From positions 2,356,001 to 2,420,000 of the forward strand of contig OY776378.1 of the NCBI GenBank assembly GCA_963675575.1: a DNA stretch of 64,000 bases. Reading direction: 5' to 3'. The position numbers were made by a program, and so were the translations under genes. A model generated the notes under the pieces. That model saw nothing but the letters and a program-made list of their open reading frames with translations. It made no database searches and had not been told where the DNA came from. Source of the stretch: JAGLOK01 sp963675575. Lineage in GTDB: Bacteria > Bacillota > Clostridia > Christensenellales > UMGS416. This document shows, one piece after another, positions 15,256-26,150 of this stretch (within the stretch, counting starts at the first letter, position 1; each line of letters opens with the position of its first letter).

Positions 15256-17928
15256 TTAATCAAAAAAATATTTTCCCAACGGTAAATCTAAATAGAATTT
15301 TGTATATTGATCTGGTTTTGTGTCAAAAGTCAAACTTCCTTCATGCTCTTTTACTATGTTATAACTTATAGCTAGACCCAGTCCGGTTCCTTTGTCTCTG
15401 CTTTTAGTTGTGAAAAATGGGTCGAAAATTCTGTTTTGGACTTTTGTAGGTATTCCCATTCCAAAATCCTCAATTTCTATTCTTATATATTCCTTATCAG
15501 TTTTATAGATTTTTTTTGCCCTGATTATTAATATCTTATTTTTATCAGCCCCGGAATATTTTGAATTTAGCGAGTCTCTCGCATTTGTTACCAAATTCAT
15601 TATCACCTGCTGTATCTGTCCACTCCGGCAATTGATGCTGGGAAGATTTTCCGCAATCTCCAACTGCATATCTATACTGTCGTGCTTAATTGTAGCTCTC
15701 ATCAATGACAATGTCTGTCGCAAAATCTCTTTTACATCCGCATCTTCAAAGCTTTGCTTTTGAGGGCGAGAATATCCTAGTAAGTTTTTCACTATATCCG
15801 ACACTCTTCCGGTCTCATGGATTATTTCTTCGGCACACTTTTTCACTTGCGCGTCATCATTCAAGCTGTCCAAAATAACTTGGCTGTAATTCATTATCCC
15901 ATTTATCGGATTATTAATCTCGTGGGCCACTCCGCTGGCCAATGTCCCAATCGACTCAAGCTTTTGCTGATTTCTCACATACAAATCCATCTCTGATTTT
16001 TCTTTTTCCAAAGTTACTCTTTCGGTAATATCATGGAAATTTAGAAGCACGCCATTTATATTTTTATCATCGAATAGATTTCTCGCGTCAAGATGTATAT
16101 ACTTAAATCCACCGCCTTCGCAAAGCACTTTAAACTCCAAGACCATAGAAGAATTCTTTTTTCGAGCCAATTCGCCGAATGAAGCGCCAACATATTCGGC
16201 ATCTTCAGGGTGCACCAAAGAAACACCGAGTTTTCCCATGAGATCCTGGCTGTTCCAGCCAAACAGTTTTTCGACATTGGGACTTGCATATATTATTTCT
16301 GCAGTATCTCCCAAAACCATAATTACGTCGGATATGCTCTCTATCAAAGAACTGTATCTCTTTTCGCTTTCAACAAGTTTGTGTTCAGCAAGAAGCTGCG
16401 CAGTAATATCTTGAAGTATACAATGCGTCTGTTTAAATGACCCATCCTTGTTTCTTGAAATGAATCCATCAATCCTAACGTTGATTTTCTCACCGGTTTT
16501 TTTGACCATCTCAAAGTTTACACGAGTAGCTCCATCAACTTTGAATTTCGGGAAATTTTCCTTAAACCGCGAGACATCTTCCTCAGCGATAAATTCAGAG
16601 AAAGATTTACCCAAAACTTCTTCCTTTTTATAACCCAGCATTTTCAGCCACGAATTGTTGACAGAGATGAACCGTCCTTCCTCATCAAGCAACTGGCATC
16701 CGAGAGGGGCATCTTCAAACAGCATCTTGAAACGGGTTTCACTTTCCTGCAAAGCTATTTGAGAAAGTCTCAGTTCCGTTATATCATTTACAAATCCTAT
16801 AAATTTCACTTTGTCCAACTTGACTGTGCAAACGTTCCATTTTTTTATTTCCCTGTCTTTATTTACGCACCTATATTCAGCTTCAAATCTTTCTTTATCC
16901 TTCCTTTGTTTGAACAAATCCCTTTTAGCCATTTCCCAGTCTTTTTTATCCACAAAATCCATTAAGCTTTTTCCAATAATTTCACCTTTCCGCCATCCTG
17001 AAATAGCTAACATTTGCTTATTCGCATCAATTATTCTACCAAATTTATCCGAAATAAATATGCCGTAAGGAGCGTTTTCAATATAAGAAAGAAGTTCGTT
17101 CTTGGATTGCTCAATTTTATTTCTGGCTAAAACCGTTTCGGTAACATCATTGTACATAGCCACTATTCTGTTTTCACCTATTTTGAATACCACGTTTTCA
17201 TAATAATTGTTATAATCCTCACTGTTATATAAAAAGGGTGGATATTTCTTTATGCCTCCATTTTCAAAAACCTTATGAAAATCTTGTATCAAAGGTGTTT
17301 TGTCAATATTTGGCCTTATTTTATCTAAAGATTTCCCCACAATTTCATGTTTTGGTTTCTTTTCAAGCGCTATCCCTACGCTGTTAATATCATCAATTAT
17401 ATAATCTTTCGAGCTTAAACCTTTGTTTTTTACTGAGTATATAATACAGCCACCTAACATATTGTTAAATAAAAGCTCATACATCTTCTCTTTTTCTATT
17501 TGGCTTTTTATAGAAGAAAAGATTTCGTCTTTTCCATTATTTAAGTCGGTTTCTTTATTGGGTTTCAGCGATTCAATGCTTCTTATGTATACATATAAAT
17601 ATTTTTCTTCATCTAAATATGACTTTATTTCACAGACTTCATTTGATGTTCCCATAGACATTGAAACGGCCTCTTTGCCTGCGCTATCAAAAATCTTATC
17701 AAAAAAAGACAGCCAATTTTGGCCGTCCGGTAGTCCTATGTTTTCAGCTTTGCTTGCGTTTTTGCCGATAAACTCTTTTTTTTTCAATCCGAATATGTTC
17801 AAAAAAAGGCTGTTGGCTTTCAGTATCTCATAGTCATAAGTCTTACCGCCAGGCTCACTAACTATACGGCATTTTACCAAACCAATGCCATTGCTGTCTA
17901 TTATCCGCCAATAAACATCAGAGATCAT
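15256..17928 (-). CDS. Soluble multi-PAS sensor histidine kinase
   Basis: This cytoplasmic kinase (890 residues from the ATG at 17928, GGGAGG 4 nt ahead) has no membrane segment. Several PAS-like modules in series occupy roughly residues 5-640 (for example APYGIFISDKFGRIIDANKQML, APLGCQLLDEEGRFISVNNSWL, SDVIMVLGDTAEIIYASPN). The dimerisation/phosphoacceptor domain has SGVAHEINNPINGIMNYSQ and the ATPase domain has NLVTNARDSLN, DFGMGIP and GTGLGLAISYNIVKEHEG. It is a close relative of the broken kinase at 23538-26578 and lies 35 nt after an HD-GYP response regulator on the same strand, its likely partner. Multiple PAS domains suggest redox, heme or small-ligand sensing. Confidence 0.92.
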   Translation of the reverse strand: MISDVYWRIIDSNGIGLVKCRIVSEPGGKTYDYEILKANSLFLNIFGLKKKEFIGKNASKAENIGLPDGQNWLSFFDKIFDSAGKEAVSMSMGTSNEVCEIKSYLDEEKYLYVYIRSIESLKPNKETDLNNGKDEIFSSIKSQIEKEKMYELLFNNMLGGCIIYSVKNKGLSSKDYIIDDINSVGIALEKKPKHEIVGKSLDKIRPNIDKTPLIQDFHKVFENGGIKKYPPFLYNSEDYNNYYENVVFKIGENRIVAMYNDVTETVLARNKIEQSKNELLSYIENAPYGIFISDKFGRIIDANKQMLAISGWRKGEIIGKSLMDFVDKKDWEMAKRDLFKQRKDKERFEAEYRCVNKDREIKKWNVCTVKLDKVKFIGFVNDITELRLSQIALQESETRFKMLFEDAPLGCQLLDEEGRFISVNNSWLKMLGYKKEEVLGKSFSEFIAEEDVSRFKENFPKFKVDGATRVNFEMVKKTGEKINVRIDGFISRNKDGSFKQTHCILQDITAQLLAEHKLVESEKRYSSLIESISDVIMVLGDTAEIIYASPNVEKLFGWNSQDLMGKLGVSLVHPEDAEYVGASFGELARKKNSSMVLEFKVLCEGGGFKYIHLDARNLFDDKNINGVLLNFHDITERVTLEKEKSEMDLYVRNQQKLESIGTLASGVAHEINNPINGIMNYSQVILDSLNDDAQVKKCAEEIIHETGRVSDIVKNLLGYSRPQKQSFEDADVKEILRQTLSLMRATIKHDSIDMQLEIAENLPSINCRSGQIQQVIMNLVTNARDSLNSKYSGADKNKILIIRAKKIYKTDKEYIRIEIEDFGMGIPTKVQNRIFDPFFTTKSRDKGTGLGLAISYNIVKEHEGSLTFDTKPDQYTKFYLDLPLGKYFFD

Positions 17929-17963
17929 AATGCCTCCCAAACTCAATTTAGAAATACATTTGA

Positions 17964-19022
17964 TTATATCTCAAAATTAATTGTTTCAGCCGTGCTTTCA
18001 AAAGTGTATTTATCCTTTATAAATAATTCAAAAACAGCATCTACTACCTCACTGTCGAATTTCGTTCCTTTTTGGGCATTGATTTCCTCAAGCGCGGATT
18101 CAATACCCAATCCAGGCCGATATGGTCTATGAGATGTCATGGCCTCCACAACATCAGCCACGCCCAAGATACGAGCGTCTTTCAATATTTCGTCACCCTT
18201 AAGCCCTTTTGGATAGCCGCTTCCATCCATTCTTTCATGATGTTGCTCTACAATTTTAGCAATAGGCCAAGGCAAATCAAGCTTTCTTAAAACATTGCAG
18301 CCATATTCGACATGGCTTTTAATTATTTCAAATTCCACCTGAGTTAATTGTGACGGCTTTGTCAATATCTCAGAAGGAACCGATATCTTTCCTATATCAT
18401 GCAAATATCCGCTCACAAACAATCCCATAACTTGTTTGCCGGGGAGGCCTATTTTTTCTCCGATTTTTACAGCTAAATTACCCACGCGTATTTGATGGCC
18501 TGCAGTATACGGATCTCTCAGTTCCAAGATTGAAGAAACAACTTCAATGGTCGATTGCATTGTTCTTTGGAGTGAATCGGTTCGCTCTTGAACTAAATCT
18601 TCCAAATGAAATCGATAATTATCATTTTCATTCTCCAACTGCTTTTTTGAATCCAAAAGGTTTTTATAAGCCACAGCCCTTTTAACGCTGCTCAATAAAG
18701 TGGATTTATCAATGGGTTTTGTTATATATTCAAATGCATTATGTTTTACCGAAACTGAGGCGGTATCCACCGTGGGTTCTCCGGTCATTATAATAAGCGG
18801 GATGTCAGGGTTAATTTCTTTTAACTTTTGAAGCAGTTCAATTCCTGTTCCTTTGGGCATGATAATGTCGGAAATGACTACGTCAAAAGAATCCTTTTTA
18901 ATTAATTCGATGGCTTTCCCCACATTTTCTGCTGTTTGAACGTCAAATCCCTCTTGTGACAAGAAAACCTCGAAAGTATATCTAATGCTTTTTTCATCGT
19001 CCACTACTAAAATTGAGCTCAT
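17964..19022 (-). CDS. Response regulator with HD-GYP c-di-GMP phosphodiesterase output
   Basis: The 352-residue protein has a receiver domain (1-120, LVVDDE and phosphoacceptor D52 in VISDIIMPKG, K104 region ITKPIDK), a coiled linker and an HD-GYP domain (about 150-345) with YLHDIGKISVPSEIL, HVEYG and HHERMDGSGYPKG. These are the metal ligands and signature of c-di-GMP hydrolysing HD-GYP enzymes. It is the first gene of a two-gene operon with the multi-PAS kinase, divergent from the next kinase operon at 19258. Confidence 0.94.
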   Translation of the reverse strand: MSSILVVDDEKSIRYTFEVFLSQEGFDVQTAENVGKAIELIKKDSFDVVISDIIMPKGTGIELLQKLKEINPDIPLIIMTGEPTVDTASVSVKHNAFEYITKPIDKSTLLSSVKRAVAYKNLLDSKKQLENENDNYRFHLEDLVQERTDSLQRTMQSTIEVVSSILELRDPYTAGHQIRVGNLAVKIGEKIGLPGKQVMGLFVSGYLHDIGKISVPSEILTKPSQLTQVEFEIIKSHVEYGCNVLRKLDLPWPIAKIVEQHHERMDGSGYPKGLKGDEILKDARILGVADVVEAMTSHRPYRPGLGIESALEEINAQKGTKFDSEVVDAVFELFIKDKYTFESTAETINFEI

Positions 19023-19257
19023 ACTAGTCCCCTTTATCCTTTTAATGAAAAAATAATTTTTGCCTCCATATTGTTCCTATTTTTTAATTGTAATACTTTT
19101 TAACAGGCTTATCAAATAATATTAAATATCTATACTTAAAAACTGGTTTTCCAAAATAAATGTGATAGCATAGTAAACAGCTTCAATAGAATTTCCAGGG
19201 AAAATATGCTATAATAAAAACCTGTTTATGCATCAAATATATCCTAAAGGAGATATT

Positions 19258-21708
19258 ATGCAAACATCAGAGAGTTCTGAAAAAAGACGGATTTTGCTGC
19301 TGATTTTTTCAATCATATTGACGATTGCAATAGTTTCAAGCGGGATTATTTATTTCATCTATAGCAGAAATAAAATCATCAATATTGAGTACAGTACTCT
19401 CGAATCCATCGGCAGATGGAAACTGCAACAGATTATTGATTGGCGTCAAGAGAGAAAAACTAGCCTTGATATGTTGATTAGCGACAATTTATTAATACAA
19501 GCAGATAATTATATTAATAACCAAAGCAAAACTTCACAAGAATACATAATGAATAGATTTGAAGATATACAAGGGGGAGAAAAAGTCCATTTTTGCTCTT
19601 TGCTGGATGAAAATTTCAAAGCTGTCTTGGCTACATATGATTTATCCGAGCCCTTGAGCCAAGCTACAAAAAACGCGTTGTTAAAATCTCAAAATTCAGA
19701 TACTCCCATTATTTCAGATTTTTTTATATGCAGTAATCATGATGTACATATTGACATTGTAAGTCCGCTGAGAAATTCTCAGCAAAACATCATCGCCTAT
19801 TTAATCCTTAGAGTAAATGCAGAAGACTACCTTTTCCCTCTGGTCCAGACATGGCCGTTAAAAAGCGAAACTTCTGAATCTCTGCTGTTTAAAGTAGATG
19901 AAAATGATATTTTGTTTTTAAATAAACTAAGACACACGCCAAATACAGCATTGGAATATAGGATACCTCTTACCAATACCGCTTTACCCGCGGTTCAGGT
20001 CGCAGAAGGAAAAAAGGGAATAATAGTCGGAAACGACTACCGGAACGTAAAGACCATCGCATATGGAAGTGCGATTCCTGAAACTGATTGGTATCTGCTC
20101 GCAAAAATAGACTATTCTGAAGCTTTCAGGTCTCTTAATTTGCAATTACTTTATATTGGGTTAATTATAGTTTTGCTTACAATAATTTCACCAATTATAA
20201 TAATGTTCATTATAAAAACCCATGATTTCAATATTTCACACAGACTCTATCAGGTTGAAAAAGAAAAAAACGCAACCAATTCCTTTTTTAGATTCGTTAT
20301 AAACAATATCCCCCAAAGAATTTTTTGGAAAGACACTGACTCAAAATATTTGGGTGGCAACATCCAATTTGCAAAAGATATGGGCTATGAAAAAGAAGAA
20401 GACATTGTTGGGCTTAGTGACTACGATTTTTTCGAGAAATCCGTGGCCGATGATTTTAAAAAAGTAGATGCGGAAGTAATGACTAGCCTTCAGCCAAAAG
20501 TCGGCTATGAAAACGAAGATGTTCATTTTGGAAAAAAGGTGTGGATGAGAAAAAGTAAAGCACCTATTATTGATGAATCTCAAAATGTGTTAGGGGTTTT
20601 GTGCACATATGAAAATATTGAAGAGGAGAAAAAAAACCGTGACGAGCTTAAAAAGCACTCAAGCTTTCTGCAGACAGTTTATGAAAATATAAATGCAATT
20701 CTCTTTTCCATTGATTCTGATGGAATAATAACATTTATGGAAGGTAAAATCCTCAAAGAGCTTAACATTACCTCCGAGGTTTGGATCGGGCGTCCTTTTA
20801 GTGAAATTTTCAAAGGGAAAGAAATTGAGCTCGCGTGCCGAAAAAGCCTCTCAGGCGAGCCCTCAACGGTAGACGAAGCAGCGTTTGGAAACACCGTGCT
20901 AAACTTCTTTTTTCAGCCCGCGTTTGAAAGCGAAAAAGGAGTTTCAGCAGTTTACGGAGTCGCGGTAGATATCACAGACCTCCATAAAGCGATAAAAAAT
21001 CTTCAAAGATCAAATCAAGAGCTTGAGCAGTTTGCATATGTGGCTTCCCATGACCTTCAAGAACCTTTGCGCCTGATATCCAACTTTACACAATTATTGG
21101 AAAAGAAATATGCCGAAAAACTGGACGAAAGAGCTAAAAAATATATATTCTATGCCGTAGACGGCGCTAAAAGGATGCAAATCCTTATAAACGATTTGCT
21201 TAATTACTCTAGAATAAACACATCAGAAAAAATACACGAGAAAGTTGATATGAACAAAATAGTTGAACAGGTAAAACAAAATATGTCCACAACTATTAAT
21301 GAAAATAACGCAAAAATAGAATATGCCGACCTTCCTTTAATAAATGCCGAGCCTACGCAAATGTATCAAATAATGCAAAACCTTTTAAGCAACGCGTTGA
21401 AATTTAGAGGAAAAGATTCTCCTGTTATTCGGATTTCATGTGAAATTCTTACGACTTACTGGCAATTCAAAGTTCAAGATAACGGCATCGGGATAGAAGA
21501 AAAATACAAAGATAAGATATTTGAAATATTCCAGCGGCTTCATTCCAGATCCGAATATGAAGGAACCGGTATTGGGCTGGCTCTGTGCAAAAGAATAGCA
21601 ATAAAGCACGGCGGTGATATTTGGTTTGAATCAACACCAGGAGAAGGTACAAGTTTTTATTTTACCGTAAAAAAGGAGAAGGGGGATAACAATGACGCAA
21701 CCGATTAA
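19258..21708 (+). CDS. Membrane-bound PAS sensor histidine kinase, phytochrome-type kinase core
   Basis: From the ATG at 19258 (AAAGGAG 6 nt ahead; TATAAT at 19211-19216) the protein has 816 residues. Membrane segments at about 11-33 and 295-318 enclose an extracytoplasmic sensor domain. Two PAS modules follow (FFRFVINNIPQRIFWKDTDSKYLG and YENINAILFSIDSDGIITFME), then a HisKA-type helix pair with FAYVASHDLQEPLRLISNFTQLLEKKY and an ATPase domain ending GTGIGLALCKRIAIKHGGDIW. The core resembles kinases that act with Rcp1-like regulators, and exactly such a regulator overlaps it by 17 bp. Confidence 0.93.
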   Translation: MQTSESSEKRRILLLIFSIILTIAIVSSGIIYFIYSRNKIINIEYSTLESIGRWKLQQIIDWRQERKTSLDMLISDNLLIQADNYINNQSKTSQEYIMNRFEDIQGGEKVHFCSLLDENFKAVLATYDLSEPLSQATKNALLKSQNSDTPIISDFFICSNHDVHIDIVSPLRNSQQNIIAYLILRVNAEDYLFPLVQTWPLKSETSESLLFKVDENDILFLNKLRHTPNTALEYRIPLTNTALPAVQVAEGKKGIIVGNDYRNVKTIAYGSAIPETDWYLLAKIDYSEAFRSLNLQLLYIGLIIVLLTIISPIIIMFIIKTHDFNISHRLYQVEKEKNATNSFFRFVINNIPQRIFWKDTDSKYLGGNIQFAKDMGYEKEEDIVGLSDYDFFEKSVADDFKKVDAEVMTSLQPKVGYENEDVHFGKKVWMRKSKAPIIDESQNVLGVLCTYENIEEEKKNRDELKKHSSFLQTVYENINAILFSIDSDGIITFMEGKILKELNITSEVWIGRPFSEIFKGKEIELACRKSLSGEPSTVDEAAFGNTVLNFFFQPAFESEKGVSAVYGVAVDITDLHKAIKNLQRSNQELEQFAYVASHDLQEPLRLISNFTQLLEKKYAEKLDERAKKYIFYAVDGAKRMQILINDLLNYSRINTSEKIHEKVDMNKIVEQVKQNMSTTINENNAKIEYADLPLINAEPTQMYQIMQNLLSNALKFRGKDSPVIRISCEILTTYWQFKVQDNGIGIEEKYKDKIFEIFQRLHSRSEYEGTGIGLALCKRIAIKHGGDIWFESTPGEGTSFYFTVKKEKGDNNDATD

Positions 21709-22135
21709 GCCTATAGACATTTTATTGGTGGAAGATAACGAAGGTGACGCCGATTTGGCAAAAGAGGCTCTTTCTAGCAATAAACTCAGAAACAGCCTTT
21801 TTTGGGTGGACAACGGAGAAAAAGCAGTAGCTTTTATCAACAAAGAGGGGGAATATAAGAATGCGCCCAGACCGGATCTTATAATACTTGACCTCAATTT
21901 GCCTAGAATGGATGGGCGAGAAGTTCTTAAATATCTTAAAAACAACGATAAATTCAAAATGATACCTGTGGTTATTCTTACTACCTCCAACAGCGAAATT
22001 GACATCCTGAAAAGCTACAGCTTACATGCAAATTGCTACATTACTAAACCTTTGGACTTAAATCGGTTCATTGAGGTTGTCGAATCTATCAAAGGCTTTT
22101 GGCTATCAATTGTAAAACTCCCGAATGGACATTAA
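21692..22135 (+). CDS. Single-domain response regulator, Rcp1-like
   Basis: The 147-residue stand-alone receiver has the Rcp1 family opening PIDILLVEDNEGDADLAKEAL, phosphoacceptor D67 in LIILDLNLPRMDGREVL, the T/S of VVILTTSNSE and K of YITKPLDLNRF. It overlaps the kinase before it by 17 bp and the regulator after it by 11 bp. Lacking an output domain, it probably relays phosphate or acts by protein contact. Confidence 0.93.
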   Translation: MTQPIKPIDILLVEDNEGDADLAKEALSSNKLRNSLFWVDNGEKAVAFINKEGEYKNAPRPDLIILDLNLPRMDGREVLKYLKNNDKFKMIPVVILTTSNSEIDILKSYSLHANCYITKPLDLNRFIEVVESIKGFWLSIVKLPNGH

Positions 22136-23492
22136 AAAAGAATGGATTATTATGAAAATATTAATAGTTGAAGATAATCAGGGCGATTATGAATACATTT
22201 GTGCGCTTCTTGAAGAAGACATAAAGTTCTCTTATGAAATTATTAGGGGAGAAACTTTAAGAGATGCAAAAACAATTGCTTCCGCTGAAACCCCCGATTT
22301 AATTTTGCTAGACCTGCATCTTCCTGACAGCTTTGGAATTGAAACCGCGGAAAAAATGATTCAATCCGTCCCTCACATACCAATAATAGTCTTAACCGGC
22401 TTAAAAAACGAAGAAACCGGGCTTGAGGCAATAAAAAAAGGCGCTCAGGATTTTATTAGCAAAAATGATCTTGACACTAAATATTTGGTAAAATCTATTG
22501 AATATTCTTTAGAACGAAAGAAATATATCGAAGATTTCAAAAAAACTCAACAGGAAATTTTTTATCTTTTAGACTATTCGTCAGACGGTGTTTGCGTTGT
22601 TGACAATGACTTAAATATCAAAGATCTCAACAGTGCTTTTGCAAAGCTTTTCAGATTAGATGAAGCAAAATCTCTTAGTTCAAAAATAGCAGAGGCGCTT
22701 TCAGATTTCTCCGAATCTGGATTAAAAGAAAAAATTAACAGCGTTTTAGCAAATAGGAAGCACCAGCTTTTCAATTATCAAGTTAATGTTCTCACAGAAA
22801 CATGGTATGAAATAAGACTGGATCCTTATCCAAGCGGAATTATAATATCTGTACGTGACATATCCGATATGATGGCAGAGCATAAAGAGCTGAATTTATT
22901 AAATGCATCACTTCAAAAATCCACAGATTCTACAATAAGCCTTTTAGCCCAGTTGGTGGAGTTAAAAGAGCCCTATACAGCAGGGCACCAGGAAAGGGTT
23001 GCTCTTCTTAGCGACCAAATAGCAGGCAAGCTTAAGCTTACCTCATTGCAAAAAAAAGCTTTGAATCTCGCCGCTAAAATCCACGACATAGGAAAGACCG
23101 CAATACCTTCCGAGATTTTGGTAAAACCTTCTACACTTTCGGAAAACGAAATGAAATTGGTTAGATATCACGTGGAGTCAGGATATAACCTTATCAATAA
23201 AATTGATACTGAAATAAATCTTTCTGATATTGTATTGCAGCATCATGAAAGAATAGATGGTTCTGGATATCCTAATGGCATCACCGGAAAAGAAATGCTC
23301 CTGGAAGCAAAAATCTTAGCTGTCGCCGATGTTGTGGATGCTATGATGTCCCACAGACCATATCGTTCTGCTTTCACTTCGACTCAAGTAATACAAGAAT
23401 TGGATAAAAATAAATCCATTTTATATGACAAGGAAGTCGTTATGGCATGCATAGATATTTTGAAAAAAAAGAGTATGGAAGAGGGAAATTAG
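22125..23492 (+). CDS. Response regulator with PAS domain and HD-GYP phosphodiesterase
   Basis: The frame opens at 22125, but ATG 22152 (MKILIVEDNQGDYEY) is the better match to a receiver start. The protein has a receiver domain (D54 in LILLDLHLPDS by the short start), a PAS module near 140-250 (LLDYSSDGVCVVDNDLNIKDLN) and an HD-GYP domain with KIHDIGKTAIPSEIL, HVESGYNLI and HHERIDGSGYPNG. It should degrade c-di-GMP when phosphorylated. It is third in an operon with the membrane kinase and Rcp1-like regulator, followed after 45 nt by the disrupted PAS kinase. Confidence 0.93.
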   Translation: MDIKKEWIIMKILIVEDNQGDYEYICALLEEDIKFSYEIIRGETLRDAKTIASAETPDLILLDLHLPDSFGIETAEKMIQSVPHIPIIVLTGLKNEETGLEAIKKGAQDFISKNDLDTKYLVKSIEYSLERKKYIEDFKKTQQEIFYLLDYSSDGVCVVDNDLNIKDLNSAFAKLFRLDEAKSLSSKIAEALSDFSESGLKEKINSVLANRKHQLFNYQVNVLTETWYEIRLDPYPSGIIISVRDISDMMAEHKELNLLNASLQKSTDSTISLLAQLVELKEPYTAGHQERVALLSDQIAGKLKLTSLQKKALNLAAKIHDIGKTAIPSEILVKPSTLSENEMKLVRYHVESGYNLINKIDTEINLSDIVLQHHERIDGSGYPNGITGKEMLLEAKILAVADVVDAMMSHRPYRSAFTSTQVIQELDKNKSILYDKEVVMACIDILKKKSMEEGN

Positions 23493-24949
23493 CTTTACAA
23501 AGCATTGATTTTAAAAAACGTTTTGGAGGAGTTCAACATGGAGGATAGATTATATCAATCTATAATCGAAAAAGCTTCTATAGGCTATGCATATCATGAA
23601 CTTGTATTTGATGACAATAATAACCCTTGCGATTATATTTTTCTAGAGGTTAATAAAGCTTTTGAAACATTAACCGGCTTAAAAGCCGTAGATATTATCG
23701 GCAAAAGAATAACTCAAATATTTCCCAACATCCGTAAAGGTGAATTTGATTGGATCACTTTTTATGGCAATATCGTACAAAACAATTTGCAAAAAGAATT
23801 CAAGCAATTTTCCCAGCCTTTAAAAAAAGATTATTGGGTAAATGCCTTTTCTCCTGAAAAAAATCATTTTGTTACACTTTTCAGCTTTCCACAAGAAAAC
23901 ACCGCGGATTTTAAAAAACTTTTTGAAAACATGCCGATAGGTGGTGTCATTTACAAAGTCATAAATGATGGAATGTTGGGAACGGACTATATTGGGTTGG
24001 ACTTTAATAACCAGTCCTGCTTACTTGAGAGCAAAACCCGTGAGGAAATGATTGGAAAAACAAGTTATGATCTGAGGCCAAGCCTTGATAGCTATGGTTT
24101 AATAGATGTATTCAGAGAAGTGTGGAAGACCGGAGTTTCGCAAAAGTTTCCTACAAAAATGTATATAGACGAAAAGTTCAGCAACTATTACGACATCGAT
24201 GTTTTTCGTTTATCGGAAGATGAAATAGTAGCTATGGTTAAAGATGTAACTGAAATCATGCAGAACCAGGAAGAACTCAAGGAAAAAACTCATAAACTCG
24301 CGACATATATAGACAAAGCTCCTTATGGTATTTTTATTGCCGACCAAAACGGATATTATCTTGAGGCAAACGCAGAAGCGTGCACAATAACGGGATACAG
24401 TAGTGAAGAACTTATCGGGAAAAACCTGCTTGATTTAACCATCAAAGAGCATAGGGAAATTGCAAAAGAAAGCTTTGGAGAGATGAAAAAATCCGGATTT
24501 ACCGAAGACAATCTGAAATTTTTAACAAAAAATGGCCAAATAAGATGGTGGAATACACGTGCAGTAAAACTCAACGAAAATAGTTATTTGGGCTTTGCAA
24601 TTGATATCACTGATAAAAAACTGCTTGAAGAAAAAAACATTAATATGCAGATGATGCTTCAAAATCAGCAAAAACTTGAGGCCATAGGGACCTTGGCAAG
24701 CGGGGTAGCCCACGAAATTAATAATCCAATAAATGGTATTATGAATTACAGTCAATTGATTGCTGACTCAGCCGAAGAAGACAGCGAAGCCAAAATGTAT
24801 GCAAACGAAATCATAGCCGAAGCAAAGAGAATAGCCGGAATAGTGCAAAGCCTGCTTCAATTTTCAAGACAAGAAAACGCATCGTTTTCCTTGGCGGATA
24901 TTCAAGACATTGTCAATTCCACATTGACGCTCGTTAACTCTATTATTAA

Positions 24950-26150
24950 GGAAGGACTGATTAAAGCCATATATTTAATCATCAACTTTAGTATATGCCA
25001 TATTGTTCCATATATAGCCCAATATCACCCCATTACTGATAGACTATTAGGTGATAGTGCCCTGTTTTCCCACAAAAGGGCATGGTTATCCTGTGACTAG
25101 TCCAGGATCTCTATCTGCACGTACACATAGTAGCAAATTAGCACAACCGAATAAGATATAAAACCTATTGAGATTTTTTTGTATGCCACGATACACTATC
25201 TTGTTATATCCGAAGTATCTTTTTACAATCTGGAATGGATGCTCTACTTTACAACGTACTGCTGACTTTTGGTGCTCTATGTGTCGCTCCCATTGCTTAC
25301 CTACGCCTTTTTGCTTCTTTACACTATTTTTAGGTCTACGATTAATCCTGTAATCAATATGCGATTTATCTTCGTCTTGTAAGATTTCTTCGCGTTTTTG
25401 AATACCAATATATCCAGAATCGCCATATACTACTTTGTCGTCATCACGGATTAGTTTAGATGCTACTGTGATATCGTGTTGGTTTGCAGGTGTTGCCTCA
25501 ATCGAGTGAACATAGCCACTACCTGCATCTACACCAATATGTATTTTCATTCCAAAGTGCCAGTCACTACCTTTTTTAACAGATTTCATCTCTGGATCTC
25601 TAGCTTTTTCTTGGTTTTTTGTGGAACTAGGTGCATCGACTATTGTTGCATCTACTATAGTCCCTCCTCGCATGATATGACCACTTTTCTCTAGTCCTGT
25701 GCTTATTGCATTAAATAGCACTTCACCTACATTGTTTTGTTCTATTATTCGTCTGAATTTAAGTAAAGTTGTTGCGTCGGGTACTTGTTCTTCAAAAAAA
25801 TCAATTCCCATAAATTTACGCATTGCATAGCTATCATATATTGCTTCCTCGACTCCTTCATCAGATAGGCTGAACCAATTCTGTAATAGATACATTTTTA
25901 GCATCTTCTTGATACCTTTGGGCGGTCTACCTCTTTTACCTTTATAGTAGTAGGGCTTTATATATGATATCCATTCTTCCCACGGAATAACTCCCTCCAT
26001 TATATCTAAAAAATCTTCTCTTTTAGTTCTTCTTTTTCTTGCGCTATATTCTAAATCACTGATTGTTTGTTGCTTCATAATTTGCTCCATTTGTTTTCTT
26101 CTATTATACCATTTTTGAGATTTGTATTATTTGATTTAATCAGTGCTTCC
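24950..26150 (-). mobile_element. IS5-family insertion sequence, 1201 bp, complete
   Basis: Terminal inverted repeats GGAAGGACTGATTAAA (24950) and the complement of TTTAATCAGTGCTTCC (ending 26150) match at 15 of 16 positions. The element is flanked by TTAA on both sides (24946-24949 and 26151-26154), a 4-bp target duplication. It carries one transposase on the minus strand. It interrupts the ATPase half of a kinase gene. Confidence 0.95.
25086..26078 (-). CDS. IS5-family DDE transposase
   Basis: The 330-residue transposase (ATG 26078 chosen for GGAG 6 nt ahead; the frame opens at 26090) has the N-terminal DUF772-type domain (MLKMYLLQNWFSLSDEGVEEAIYDS, FMGID, PDATTLLKFRRIIEQ), then the DDE core with GTIVDATIVDAPSS, KKGSDWHFGMKIHIGVDA, DSGYIGI and the C-terminal RCKVEHPFQIVKRYFGYNKIVYRG signature containing the catalytic Glu. 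It is intact in length. Confidence 0.95.
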   Translation of the reverse strand: MKQQTISDLEYSARKRRTKREDFLDIMEGVIPWEEWISYIKPYYYKGKRGRPPKGIKKMLKMYLLQNWFSLSDEGVEEAIYDSYAMRKFMGIDFFEEQVPDATTLLKFRRIIEQNNVGEVLFNAISTGLEKSGHIMRGGTIVDATIVDAPSSTKNQEKARDPEMKSVKKGSDWHFGMKIHIGVDAGSGYVHSIEATPANQHDITVASKLIRDDDKVVYGDSGYIGIQKREEILQDEDKSHIDYRINRRPKNSVKKQKGVGKQWERHIEHQKSAVRCKVEHPFQIVKRYFGYNKIVYRGIQKNLNRFYILFGCANLLLCVRADRDPGLVTG